Below are positions 10,549 through 22,360 of a stretch of 64,000 nucleotides of DNA, piece after piece (positions within the stretch are counted from its first letter, which is position 1; each line of letters starts with the position of its first letter). The notes beneath the pieces are model-generated. The model was not told where the DNA came from. It saw nothing but the letters and a program-made list of their open reading frames with translations, and did no database searches. The DNA is taken from positions 1,054,001-1,118,000 of the forward strand of contig JADLSH010000138.1 in the NCBI GenBank assembly GCA_016169945.1. The letters are read 5' to 3'. Both the position numbers and the translations under genes were made by a program. The stretch comes from Trachythela sp. YZ-2020. Lineage: Eukaryota; Cnidaria; Anthozoa; Malacalcyonacea; Clavulariidae.

Positions 10549-12427
10549 CGTGGAACAGGTGGGAATTTTGCTAGCGCTGGTCAACAAATTGGGGGCGCAC
10601 GCAAAAAATTATTTCAAAATTTGTCAAAATGAGCAAAAACAAGTTTTCGAGTGTCTTTTTTGGCCAGAAAACAGTGGATTTATCAGTATTAAATACTTTT
10701 CTATAATATTTATGACAAAATAAACAGGACGAAAGAAATTGGACTGAAATCAGAGAATTATAAAGGATATTATTCTACGACAAAACATCAGCGAAATTTT
10801 ACTTTGTTCCTAGATGCTAGTTGTTTTGGCTCCGTGAACAGATAAAATTGAAAAGTTAAACTTACGGTGGGTTTGAATTTAATTTTTTACACATTTTTCT
10901 GTACAAAAATTACTGAAGTATTTTCCTATTATCAAAACCTGTGAGATTTGGTAGGACCAAAATCGCCATTTTGCGAAAAATAAGAAAAAGCCAAATTTTC
11001 AACTTCAGATTGTAAAAAATCTAGCCGAGAGCCTCAAAACGAGACTATCCTTAAACGATAGTCTGAAGCTTTCTTAATCCATTAATCAAAGTAAGATGGA
11101 TATAAAAATTCGCGCTGATACCAAAAACGGCGACACTATTTATGTGATCTGAAATTGTTCACAAAAGTACCTTTGAAAATGCTGCCAGAAATTCTATGTT
11201 TATACTATTCTTGCTTGTTAAAGCGATTCGGTTGAGAGATTAAAGCCCATTGATTCCAGAAAAATGGGCAGTTTTGAAATCACATGAATATTTTGCCCTT
11301 TTTCTCCAATATAGTAAATAGTAATTCAAGGTGTGAAAATCAGCACAGTAAAATGATAAATATGGAATTCTTTGAAATATGGAGACTCTAATATGGAATT
11401 CTTTAATGATTTTGAAAATTTCATAAAAGTGATTGACAATGAAACAGAGGTGCTGCATCATGGAACAATCTTCCAAATGATGTTGCCAACAACTACAAAG
11501 AGCTCTCCATAAGTAACTTCAAAACTTTAATCCACAACTATTTCACCAATTTGGAGAGAAATAGTGTGTGACAACCACCTGTGGGGCGGATTCTGATCCG
11601 AAGGAGTAATTTTTGGGTCTGGGAGGGTTAACATAATATACTATTTCTAGTTATATACGTGATTCATTCTAAGTTTTATATATAGTGTTCACTGCATGGG
11701 CTTTCTTTTTTTTATATAGTCAGTATGTATAATAGATTTTTCATATTTGTAAATATCCTAACGGCCCCTTGAAAAGCAGTTTAATCTGAAGGGCTACCGT
11801 TTTTAAATAAGATGAATAATAATAATAATAAAGAAATAAAATATTTCAAAATTTTGTCGAGAGCCTCAAAACCAAATACGGTTTAAAATACCCCTAATAG
11901 CATATACATTATATTGGGGAAGAATTTGTTTACATCAAAATTCGCGCTAGTACGAATTTTGGGGATTTTCCGTCGAATTCCGAGAGTCTCCGATCTTTTC
12001 CGATACGTATAAAGATGTTTCTTTACGCAATTTTTAAATTTTTAAAAGTTATTTTTCTTTTGTTTGCACTCTCAGTCAATCAATCAATTAAATAATTTCG
12101 GTTGGTGGAAATTGGAGAGAATCGCTCGGAAATTCAATAGCCGAGTTTACTCGCCCCAGGTCTCATTTCTAACAATAGCGCGATATCCAACGTATGCTCA
12201 AACAAAATTCCCACCTGTTCTCCCGTGGAAACTCTCAATGTTATCATCATATACCGCTGATAATCCTAATTGTGATCGCGGGCACTGACAAAGAACGCCC
12301 GGGATCAGAGATGTAGTAAAACCATCTATGAGTAAAACCCTAGCCTGCGAGGCAGACGGTCCTGCGGCGAAACACTCAAAAACGGGCAAGGCTGAGGACG
12401 GGAAAGACCGTCTGCAAGGTTTGGCAG

Positions 12428-12563
12428 CAGCCTCGTACCCAGGCGCTATGCTTGCTACACGGTTACGTGAAAATTAAACCCGTCCGTCGTGGCTGGGCAC
12501 TTCAGTTTCCACGCGCGCGTCACGCAGCCGCTTAGCACGTTAAAGCGCCTGGGTACGAGGCTG
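12428..12563. mobile_element. Short fold-back MITE with 9-bp target-site duplication
   Basis: CAGCCTCGTACCCAGGCGCT at the left and AGCGCCTGGGTACGAGGCTG at the right form perfect 20-bp inverted repeats. GTTTGGCAG flanks both sides (12419-12427 and 12564-12572). A 9-bp duplication suggests mobilisation by a Mutator-like (MULE) transposase. Confidence 0.88.
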
Positions 12564-12583
12564 GTTTGGCAGTGTATTTGACA

Positions 12584-12611
12584 AATTCCCGTCCACCAGT
12601 GGACGGGAATT
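12584..12611. repeat. 28-bp palindrome
   Basis: AATTCCCGTCCAC and GTGGACGGGAATT pair perfectly around a CA dinucleotide. Role unknown. Confidence 0.8.
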
Positions 12612-12836
12612 GATGATTGGCTGTACTATTTTTACCGCTGTCAATCAATAGGAAATGTGCTATTAATTAATGTAATATACAAAAGTTTGTAAATTAAAAT
12701 ATTTTAAGAACGAGACGCCAACTGTTAATTCTGAAACGTTAATGAGAGCTCCAACGGCACTTGTTTCTACAGTATAGGTTTAGGTTTTATCTTGAAAGGA
12801 ATCCACAGCGTTGTATCGCTATATATACTGTTCAGC

Positions 12837-13395
12837 GGGTAGGGATAAAGGGCGGATACGGATGCGGATGGCGGATGCGGATGGCGGATGCGGATGGCGG
12901 ATGCGGATGGCGGATACGGATGCGGATGAGAAAATACGGATGAGAAAATGCGGATGGGGGATAAAACGCGGATGGGAAAATGCGGATGGGGGATAAAACG
13001 CGGATGGGAAAATGCGGATGGGGGATAAAACGCGGATGGGAAAATGCGGATGGGGGATAAAACGCGGATGATAGCATAAATGTCGCGATAATAATAATTT
13101 ATAATTTTTTAATTTAATAATAAATTATAATTTAATAATTTCTATTATACTGACAATTATTTGCGAAATTAAAGAGGCAATGTCACCCATATTTGACTAA
13201 AAATGCATTTTATTTACAGTGTGAACTGTAATTCTGAAAATAAACATCGTAAATGGATTTATGTATGACATAAGAGTAATACGCTTTTTGTGTTTGTTAT
13301 TGCTTTATTTTGTAATTACAGCCATTCTTTCTCAGTTTTGTACAAGTTTTGAGAGAGTCAGAATTCCTCAAAAATCGGTGACATTGCCCCTTTAA
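12837..13395 (+). repeat. Left terminal inverted repeat with subterminal minisatellite
   Basis: The outer 240 bases are a tandem array (GCGGATGGGGGATAAAAC alternating with GCGGATGGGAAAAT, preceded by GCGGATG units). AT-rich sequence follows, then a segment ending GGTGACATTGCCCCTTTAA. All of it is matched in reverse complement at 29878-30546, apart from a roughly 150-base segment present only on the right and differences in minisatellite copy number. Confidence 0.9.
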
Positions 13396-13816
13396 GTCGG
13401 TTGTAATAACAATTTAAGAATTTTTTCAAGTACTAGTACTGCAGTATCAATTCAACTAGGATTGCCACTTCTTTTGTATGAATTCTACCTACAATTATTT
13501 CCAAACCCCAAATATATTCAAGCGCTTTTATGCGCCAAATGTCGATCAAATAATTCTCACCAGACCTATAAATTTACCACATCTCAGGACTTACGCATGC
13601 AACAATAATAGACATATCAACATTCGTGTCACAATTAATTAGCTACATTCAATGTCACAACTGACATTCAATGTAACAAATTTGCTACATTGTGTTGCTC
13701 GTGTCTGGGCAATATGTAAATGCATGGGAATTGCAGAACGTCGTTCGAGCTGAACGGACGTACTTTTTTTAACTCACAGCTTTATTGCTTTATATAACTT
13801 TATATTACTATTAGCA

Positions 13817-14623
13817 ATGTCTAAAAATGCAGATATTAAACGTTTAAAGGAAGAGAATGACGATTTGAAGATTCAAATTGCAAAATTGGTGGAAAGAGTA
13901 GATAATTTAAGTCAAAATATCTTGTCGACGAAAGAAGCGAGCAGTGGTAATGGCCGATCAGACGAGCAAGAAGAACCTTTGTCGTCTGAGGTAAAGAAAT
14001 CAGTTGAATTCCTTAGTAATCAGTATGATCAAGTCCTGAAGGAACTTGACCAGATAAAAGCTGAAATAAAGGAAACATCGAAGAAGTATACAGAAATTTC
14101 AAATGCTATAGCGGCGATAGAAGATTATAGCTTCAATTACAATGTGAAAATAGTTGGTATGCCTGTAGTCAGCGAGTATGAAAGGGCTGAGGAAACGGTT
14201 GAGATTTGCCTACATCTATTTAGAGCTCTAGGTGTAAAAGATATTTCTCCCTATGATATTGATATTGCCCACCGGGTACCAACGAGAAGAAATTTCCCGA
14301 ACAAACCTAATCCAATCATCTGTAAATTCACCAGACGAATTTCAAAGGAAAAGGTTATGGCTGCGCGAAAGAATGTATTTAAGATCTCTTCTAGTGATAT
14401 TGGCTTCCATGAACAATTATCATTGGAAGGGCTACAGCTTTATGACCACTTAAGTCCTCGGCTGCAAACTCTTTTGCGTGAAGCGAAGTTATTTAAAGAA
14501 GCAAATGGATATAAATTCTGCTGGGCGAAAAATGGCTTTATCTTTCTTCGAGAATCTGAAAGCTCGCGTGCTTATAAGTTGAAAGATCTGGTTGGTCTGA
14601 GAGCATTAACAACTCGACGCTAA
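13817..14623 (+). CDS. LINE ORF1 protein
   Basis: 268 residues. The N-terminal 100 residues are highly charged with heptad-like spacing (LKEENDDLKIQIAKLVERV), which predicts a coiled coil. The middle (about 110-200) resembles the RRM plus C-terminal domain of L1-type ORF1 proteins, with VKIVGMPV and DIDIAHRVPTRR followed by IICKFTRR. In LINEs this protein binds the RNA as a trimer and acts as a chaperone in the RNP. The frame is intact. ORF2 starts 102 bases downstream. Confidence 0.8.
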   Translation: MSKNADIKRLKEENDDLKIQIAKLVERVDNLSQNILSTKEASSGNGRSDEQEEPLSSEVKKSVEFLSNQYDQVLKELDQIKAEIKETSKKYTEISNAIAAIEDYSFNYNVKIVGMPVVSEYERAEETVEICLHLFRALGVKDISPYDIDIAHRVPTRRNFPNKPNPIICKFTRRISKEKVMAARKNVFKISSSDIGFHEQLSLEGLQLYDHLSPRLQTLLREAKLFKEANGYKFCWAKNGFIFLRESESSRAYKLKDLVGLRALTTRR

Positions 14624-14725
14624 ATGGAACTTGAAGTCACATACTGAGCTAAGTTAACATTTATATATAAATTGTATGCGTGTGTTGTAGTTCTTGAGAA
14701 TTAGTTTTAGTCGAACAGAAACGAA

Positions 14726-17700
14726 ATGTTAGCTAAGCATAACCAAAGTCATGCTTCAATGAACAGAGAGTTGTGTAAAGAACTACCTTTCTATAATTTT
14801 AAAGGAGATTTGGCCTCAATTTTTAGAGGTTTCTCTGTGTTGAAATCTAGGAAAGACCTTGAAAAATTGTCAGGCTTTCATGATTTAAATTTGTTTAATC
14901 TTAATACCATGCATGATAATAATTTAGACCAAAATAATTATATGTCATTTCAGCAATTACAAAGCCATTATTATTCTCCTCATAGTTTTAAATTAATGAA
15001 AGACAAAGCCGTATTATCTAGTCAGCAAGAAAACTTATCTATTTTCCATAACAATATTAGAAGCTTAAATTTAAATTTTGAAAATTTACAAAGTCATTTA
15101 CTTGATGAGCTTGATTATCACTTCAATATTATAGGTCTTACGGAAACAAAGATCACATCTAATAACTATGTTAATTGCCCACAAATTCCAGGGTATGATT
15201 TCGAATTTGTACCAACTCCTTTGAGTTCTGGTGGAGTGGGAATGTATATTGATAAGTCATTAAGTTATGAAGTAATAGAAAAAAGTTCTAATGAAGCGTT
15301 TCAAGCATTATGGATAGAAATATCTTTTGTTCAAAAGAAAAATATTATTGTTGGAGTAATCTATAGACAGCATAATTCTCCGCATAAATTTAAAGAATAT
15401 TTTGATGAGGTTATTGAAAAGTTTACAGCGACTGGAAAATCGTTATGTATTATGGGAGATTTTAATCTAGATTTATTAAAAATTGAAAGCTCTTGTTATA
15501 GTCGAGATTTCTTTCTATCTTTGCAAAGTTGTTACCTCATTCCTCCATTGATAAGCCTACTCGGGTTTATAATAATTCTGCAACATTGATAGATAATATT
15601 TTCATAAATATGCCGGAACGAGTAACAATTAGTGGGAATATAATTTCTGATATAACTGATCATTTCTCTCAATTCTGTATTTTTAAATCAACTAAGGATA
15701 AAATAGAAATACCAATAAAGCAACAACGACGTGACTTTTCACAATTTTCTGCTGTTAATTTTAACAATGAATTGTCTCTCATAGATTGGGATGAAATATT
15801 ACTAAAAGGATAGGGATATTGATAAAACATTTTGCTTTATTTATAAAAGAATTAATGCGATACTGAATAAACACGCACCAATTAAATTGATATCGCGTCG
15901 TCAAGCTAAACGGCTCTCAAAACCTTGGATTACTAAAGGAATAAGAACAGCTATCAAACACAAAAATCAACTATATGCTGACGGAAAACAGTCTGAGTAT
16001 AAAATATACAGAAATCGAATACAAAGATTAATACGATTAAGTAAAGCTAACTATTATTGTGAATATTTTAACAAACATTTGACGAATATGAAAAAAACAT
16101 GGGAAGGAATTAATACTATTATGAATCGTAAAACTCAGAAATCATCTTGCATTCAAGCTATTAAAGACCATAATAATGGTAATAGACTTATAAGAAACGT
16201 AACCCATATCCCAGATATACTAAATAATCATTTTGCATCAGTTGGACATAAATTGACTAACCAGTTACTAGACCCGCGAAAGCACTATTCCGACTTTCTT
16301 ATAAACTCTAAATCTCCTCGAGATTCGTTTTGTTTTAATCTAATTACTCCTGATGAAGTGAAACTTGAGATTTTAGCACTTCCAATGAACAAAGCACATG
16401 GTTTATATTCTTGTCCCTCTCAGATATTGAAATGTGCCAGCGATATTATTAGTTACGTATTGTGTAGATTATTTAATTTATCAATTGAGTTAGGAGTATA
16501 TCCATCCAAATTAAAATGTCAAAAATCATTCCAATATTTAAAAATGATGACAGGACTGACGCTAATAATTACCGGCCGATATCGCTATTATCTAATTTTA
16601 ATAGACTTTTGAAAAGATGATGTATAAAAGGATGCAGAGCTTTATTCAAAAACATGCTATTCTTTCTTCTTGTCAGTATGGCTTTCGAGAATTGCATTCA
16701 ACTGAGCATGCAATTCTTGATATTGTTAATACCATTCAGTTAAATATGGCTAAGAAATTATTTTCGTGTGGAGTATTTATTGATTTAAAAAAAGCTTTTG
16801 ATACCGTTGATCATGAAATCCTTTTACAAAAATTATGTTATTATGGATTTAGAGGAATAATTAATGATTGGTTTAGTTCATATTTAAATGGTAGAATGCA
16901 AACTACACAAATTGGTAGTCACATATCCAAAAAGGCTGCAATAACGTGTGGCGTGCCTCAAGGATCGGTCTTGGGTCCATTACTTTTCTTGCTTTATATT
17001 AATGACATTGAAAATTGCTCTAAGAAATTTAAATTTTACCTATTTGCTGATGATACAAATCTACTCTATTCCGAAAAAGACCCTAAATCTCTTGAAAAAA
17101 TTGTTAATGAAGAACTTTGCCATTTATATGACTGGCTTAATTCAAATAAACTTAGTCTTAATTTTAAAAAGTCTACTTTTGTTATTTTTCATCCATATCA
17201 AAAGAAATTAGTATATCAACCTATTATCAAAATGTATAATAACGAATTGAAAGGATATACAGAGCTTAATTGTGAAGATTATATTAAATATCTAGGGGTT
17301 TTAATGGACAAGAATCTCTCATGGAAATATCATGTAGAACATGTTCTAAGTAAAATAAGTAAAACTGTAGGCATGATTTCAAAATTAAGGCACTTTGTAC
17401 CTAAACATACTTTACTTAATATTTACAAATCGCTAATAGGTCCATATCTCTCCTATTGTCTTGTTATCTGGGGTCAGACAAGCAAATCAAATTGGAATAA
17501 TATCTTAGTTTTGCAAAAACGTGTTCTTCGTTTCATCCATTTTTCTGATAAACGAGAGCACGCAATACCTTTTTTTGTTGCCACAAATATTTTACCAGTA
17601 AATATCTTATTCTATGAAAATGTACTTACATTGATGCATGATGTTAAAAATAGAGTTGCACCAGTAAATATCCTCAATCTTTTCCAGAAAACGTCAGATA

Positions 17701-17969
17701 TTCATTCTTATAATACTCGTTCTTCAAAGTCAAATAATTTTTACATTAAACAATCGAAACTAGAAATTCAACGAAAGTCTTTTTCTCATGTTGGAGTAAA
17801 ATGGTGGAATGAGGTACCATTTTGCATAAGAGAATTGCCAAAAAGAGCATTTAAGAAAAGGATACGTAGTATCCTTTTGGACATTTTACAAAATGAAAAC
17901 ACTTATCCGGACATAGAGTCGCTCAGCTGTAAAATTAAGAAAAGATCATGCAATGAGGCCTCAAATTGA
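14726..17969 (+). pseudogene. LINE ORF2: endonuclease and reverse transcriptase, frameshifted
   Basis: The first frame (14726-15589) holds an APE-type endonuclease: FHNNIRSLN, IGLTETKI, VGVIYR and IMGDFNLDLL. The frame shifts near 15540, 15813, 16513 and 16610. The reverse transcriptase continues to 17969 with VFIDLKKAFDTVDH, GVPQGSVLGPLLFLLYIND and the catalytic FADD at about 17045-17055, then the C-terminal KWWNEVPF/FKKR segment. Where the 2.94 kb duplication gives a second copy (18650-21226), that copy is in frame at three of the sites broken here. The breaks may therefore be recent, or sequencing errors in base runs, rather than old decay. Confidence 0.8.
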
Positions 17970-18322
17970 AGCATTATTATAATTAAACTCCTACTTTTTT
18001 TCCTGTTCTTGATATACAGTATATCATTTATTTCCTTCCTAAAAACGTTAAGTTTATTAATGTGTAATTTTTTTGAAAATTATTTCACATTATGCATATA
18101 TACTTTGCTATATAATTAATGGCTTTGTAAATTAATATTTATTATAAATTGTGTGTTATTATTGTATAGACAAGTCCGCCTCGACTAGCTTTTAGCTATT
18201 AGCGGCCTTGTCTTATTATTGCTTGTATTTATGTTATTATTGTTTGAATAAATTGAAAATTGAAAATTGAATTGAATTGAATTGAAAGATCAAGATCTGA
18301 CTGTGATTTCAAAGTTGGGAAG

Positions 18323-18649
18323 ATGTCGATATTTGGCAACTTAGTTTCTCAAACTGATGATTTTTCAACAACTTCTCCGACACTTGAAGTTGAAGGGCTA
18401 CCATGCTTCCATTTTGCTGATTTCATTAATAAAGATGAAATAGCACAAGGGGGCTTTTCAACAATTTTTACTGCTGAAATTCCGTCGTGTCACCAAAAAG
18501 TCGTTGTTAAGAAGCTATTTGGCGCAGGAGACGAAGAAGAAACACGAAGAAAAATGTTAAAGGAGGCCAAACTTTTGAACAATCTTGTTCATCGTAACAT
18601 TGTAGAGTTTAAAGGGATCTGTGACGACGAGTACGCGCTACTGCTAGAA
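18323..18649 (+). pseudogene. Protein kinase 5' fragment, cut off by the tandem duplication
   Basis: It encodes the N-lobe of the kinase found whole at 21262: the start MSIFGNLVSQTDD, the glycine-loop region EIAQGGFSTIFTA, the VAIK-like KVVVKKLF and the beginning of helix C. At 18650 the sequence switches to LINE ORF2. The frame happens to stay open across the join, giving a 618-codon kinase/reverse-transcriptase chimera ending at 20179. Unlike the copy at 21262, this N-lobe has no frameshift at the T-run near 18468. Confidence 0.8.
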
Positions 18650-21226
18650 ATACCAATAAAGCAACAACGACGTGACTTTTCACAATTTTCTGCTGTTAAT
18701 TTTAACAATGAATTGTCTCTCATAGATTGGGATGAAATATTCCTAAAAGGGGATAGGGATATTGATAAAACATTTTGCTTTATTTATAAAAGAATTAATG
18801 CGATACTGAATAAACACGCACCAATTAAATTGATATCGCGTCGTCAAGCTAAACGGCTCTCAAAACCTTGGATTACTAAAGGAATAAGAACAGCTATCAA
18901 ACACAAAAATCAACTATATGCTGACGGAAAACAGTCTGAGTATAAAATATACAGAAATCGAATACAAAGATTAATACGATTAAGTAAAGCTAACTATTAT
19001 TGTGAATATTTTAACAAACATTTGACGAATATGAAAAAAACATGGGAAGGAATTAATACTATTATGAATCGTAAAACTCAGAAATCATCTTGCATTCAAG
19101 CTATTAAAGACCATAATAATGGTAATAGACTTATAAGAAACGTAACCCATATCCCAGATATACTAAATAATCATTTTGCATCAGTTGGACATAAATTGAC
19201 TAACCAGTTACTAGACCCGCGAAAGCACTATTCCGACTTTCTTATAAACTCTAAATCTCCTCGAGATTCGTTTTGTTTTAATCTAATTACTCCTGATGAA
19301 GTGAAACTTGAGATTTTAGCACTTCCAATGAACAAAGCACATGGTTTATATTCTTGTCCCTCTCAGATATTGAAATGTGCCAGCGATATTATTAGTTACG
19401 TATTGTGTAGATTATTTAATTTATCAATTGAGTTAGGAGTATATCCATCCAAATTAAAAATGTCAAAAATCATTCCAATATTTAAAAATGATGACAGGAC
19501 TGACGCTAATAATTACCGGCCGATATCGCTATTATCTAATTTTAATAGACTTTTTGAAAAGATGATGTATAAAAGGATGCAGAGCTTTATTCAAAAACAT
19601 GCTATTCTTTCTTCTTGTCAGTATGGCTTTCGAGAATTGCATTCAACTGAGCATGCAATTCTTGATATTGTTAATACCATTCAGTTAAATATGGCTAAGA
19701 AATTATTTTCGTGTGGAGTATTTATTGATTTAAAAGCTTTTGATACCGTTGATCATGAAATCCTTTTACAAAAATTATGTTATTATGGATTTAGAGGAAT
19801 AATTAATGATTGGTTTAGTTCATATTTAAATGGTAGAATGCAAACTACACAAATTGGTAGTCACATATCCAAAAAGGCTGCAATAACGTGTGGCGTGCCT
19901 CAAGGATCGGTCTTGGGTCCATTACTTTTCTTGCTTTATATTAATGACATTGAAAATTGCTCTAAGAAATTTAAATTTTACCTATTTGCTGATGATACAA
20001 ATCTACTCTATTCCGAAAAAGACCCTAAATCTCTTGAAAAAATTGTTAATGAAGAACTTTGCCATTTATATGACTGGCTTAATTCAAATAAACTTAGTCT
20101 TAATTTTAAAGTCTACTTTTGTTATTTTTCATCCATATCAAAAGAAATTAGTATATCAACCTATTATCAAAATGTATAATAACGAATTGAAAGGATATAC
20201 AGAGCTTAATTGTGAAGATTATATTAAATATCTAGGGGTTTTAATGGACAAGAATCTCTCATGGAAATATCATGTAGAACATGTTCTAAGTAAAATAAGT
20301 AAAACTGTAGGCATGATTTCAAAATTAAGGCACTTTGTACCTAAACATACTTTACTTAATATTTACAAATCGCTAATAGGTCCATATCTCTCCTATTGTC
20401 TTGTTATCTGGGGTCAGACAAGCAAATCAAATTGGAATAATATCTTAGTTTTGCAAAAACGTGTTCTTCGTTTCATCCATTTTTCTGATAAACGAGAGCA
20501 CGCAATACCTTTTTTTGTTGCCACAAATATTTTACCAGTAAATATCTTATTCTATGAAAATGTACTTACATTGATGCATGATGTTAAAAATAGAGTTGCA
20601 CCAGTAAATATCCTCAATCTTTTCCAGAAAACGTCAGATATTCATTCTTATAATACTCGTTCTTCAAAGTCAAATAATTTTTACATTAAACAATCGAAAC
20701 TAGAAATTCAACGAAAGTCTTTTCTCATGTTGGAGTAAAATGGTGGAATGAGGTACCATTTTGCATAAGAGAATTGCCAAAAAGAGCATTTAAGAAAAGG
20801 ATACGTAGTATCCTTTTGGACATTTTACAAAATGAAAACACTTATCCGGACATAGAGTCGCTCAGCTGTAAAATTAAGAAAAGATCATGCAATGAGGCCT
20901 CAAATTGAAGCATTATTATAATTAAACTCCTACTTTTTTTCCTGTTCTTGATATACAGTATATCATTTATTTCCTTCCTAAAAACGTTAAGTTTATTAAT
21001 GTGTAATTTTTTTGAAAATTATTTCACATTATGCATATATACTTTGCTATATAATTAATGGCTTTGTAAATTAATATTTATTATAAATTGTGTGTTATTA
21101 TTGTATAGACAAGTCCGCCTCGACTAGCTTTTAGCTATTAGCGGCCTTGTCTTATTATTGCTTGTATTTATGTTATTATTGTTTGAATAAATTGAAAATT
21201 GAAAATTGAATTGAATTGAATTGAAA
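18650..21226 (+). pseudogene. Second copy of LINE ORF2 3' part and tail
   Basis: This is the duplicate of 15709-18289. The reverse transcriptase is in frame from 18650 to about 20110, including the FADD box, but loses one codon in the FIDLK run (near 19735). It then shifts frame at a shortened A-run near 20110 and again near 20720. The TTGAA tail ends at about 21226, directly before the kinase leader. Confidence 0.85.
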
Positions 21227-21261
21227 GATCAAGATCTGACTGTGATTTCAAAGTTGGGAAG

Positions 21262-22360
21262 ATGTCGATATTTGGCAACTTAGTTTCTCAAACTGATGAT
21301 TTTTCAACAACTTCTCCGACACTTGAAGTTGAAGGGCTACCATGCTTCCATTTTGCTGATTTCATTAATAAAGATGAAATAGCACAAGGGGGCTTTTCAA
21401 CAATTTTACTGCTGAAATTCCGTCGTGTCACCAAAAAGTCGTTGTTAAGAAGCTATTTGGCGCAGGAGACGAAGAAGAAACACGAAGAAAAATGTTAAAG
21501 GAGGCCAAACTTTTGAACAATCTTGTTCATCGTAACATTGTAGAGTTTAAAGGGATCTGTGACGACGAGTACGCGCTACTGCTAGAATATGTATATTTTG
21601 ATTTTAAGCCGTTCGGTCTAAGGGCTAAAGTGAACTGTTTGGCGGATCTCCTCTTGAACTTGGACAAAAACTCGTGCGCAAACATAGACAAACAAGTGTT
21701 TTATCGGGCAGCTAGCGACGTCGCGTCTGGACTACAATACCTACACGAAAGTGGCATTACTCACAGAGATTTAAAGCCTGCCAATATTTTAGTCTCAAAC
21801 CAGCATTATTGTCAGCTAACCGACCCTGCCAAAATTGAAGAAATCAGCCGTAAGACACCTTTGATTTGCAAACTTACAGATTTTGGAGAAAGCAGATCGC
21901 AAGATATTCGCACCAACACTATTCTTTATTCCAAGACAAATCAAGTTAACAGGGGAACTCCGGTTTTCATGGCTCCGGAACTTTTAGTAAACGATTTTCA
22001 ATTGCCTGCCGCGTCAGTTGAAGATTTAAAGAAAGCAGATATATGGGCGTATGGAATGGTGTTGTTCAATTTAATAAATCCTGGTTTGAAGCATCCTTTT
22101 CAGATCAATATAAAGATGAAGCAGGCTGGAAAATCCCTGGAAGATTTCTTGAAGGCGAAACAAAAGCCAATAGCCCAGGAGAAATATGTATTAAAGCAGA
22201 GTAATGAATGGAAGCGTCTTGCGGAAATCTACGAAGCGTGCACAGAATTCGAGCCATCATTAAGGCCAAGTGCTAAGGACGTTTTTGACAGTCTACAAGT
22301 TAATTTGAAAAATCAATTTCAGTCAGTTGAGAAAACAACGCCAACGGAGCAAATAAGCAG
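21262..22360 (+). CDS. Protein kinase domain protein, first exon(s)
   Basis: Reading from ATG 21262, the N-lobe carries the glycine loop (AQGGFSTI). The frame breaks at a T-run near 21408 and continues from about 21480 to the donor AG|GTACGT at 22360. The C-lobe has HRDLKPANIL (near 21766-21795), DFGES in place of DFG-x, GTPVFMAPELL in the activation segment, DIWAYGMVLF and the late Arg of subdomain XI (LRPSAKD). All key catalytic residues are present, so an active Ser/Thr or dual-specificity kinase is plausible. The frameshifted site is intact in the partial copy at 18323, so the break may be an error. The donor phase (2) fits the acidic exon at 23545. I cannot assign a named kinase family. 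Confidence 0.75.

Larger units (their letters stand above)
10010..12321. mobile_element. 2.3-kb non-autonomous element with about 85-95-bp TIRs
   Basis: TTTACTACATC plus CCGGGCGTTCTTTGTCAGTG at the left (10011-10093) is mirrored by CACTGACAAAGAACGCCCGG plus GATGTAGTAAA at the right (about 12224-12321). The arms continue through CCGCTGATAAT / ATTATCAGCGG. Inside are a tRNA-like segment, a fold-back with a telomere-like core and AT-rich filler, with no transposase. The superfamily is unknown and I cannot see a clear target duplication. Confidence 0.7.
13740..18289 (+). mobile_element. CR1/L2-like LINE, nearly full length
   Basis: ORF1 (13817-14623) and ORF2 (14726-17969) are followed by a 320-base 3' UTR ending in a short TTGAA-type repeat tail (about 18250-18289). 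Short simple repeats at the 3' end, rather than poly-A, are typical of CR1/L2-group LINEs. The 5' border is uncertain: the AT-rich sequence 13396-13740 could be 5' UTR or transposon interior. The element inserted upstream of the kinase start codon. Confidence 0.8.
15709..21587. repeat. 2.94-kb direct tandem duplication (LINE 3' part plus kinase 5' part)
   Basis: Unit 1 is 15709-18649 (2941 bases) and unit 2 is 18650-21587 (2938 bases). The breakpoint shares a 5-base microhomology, TAGAA, between LINE ORF2 and the kinase exon. I count seven length differences (+2, +1, +1, -3, -2, -1, -1), which sum to the observed -3. All sit in or next to base runs, and I noticed only one substitution. This is either a very recent duplication or an assembly artefact. 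Confidence 0.93.

Noticed and set aside
12761..13077. Open frames of 60-80 codons on both strands (Gly/Asp/Met-rich or His/Pro-rich)
   Set aside because: They are translations of the TIR minisatellite; the mirrored frames recur at 30351-30554.
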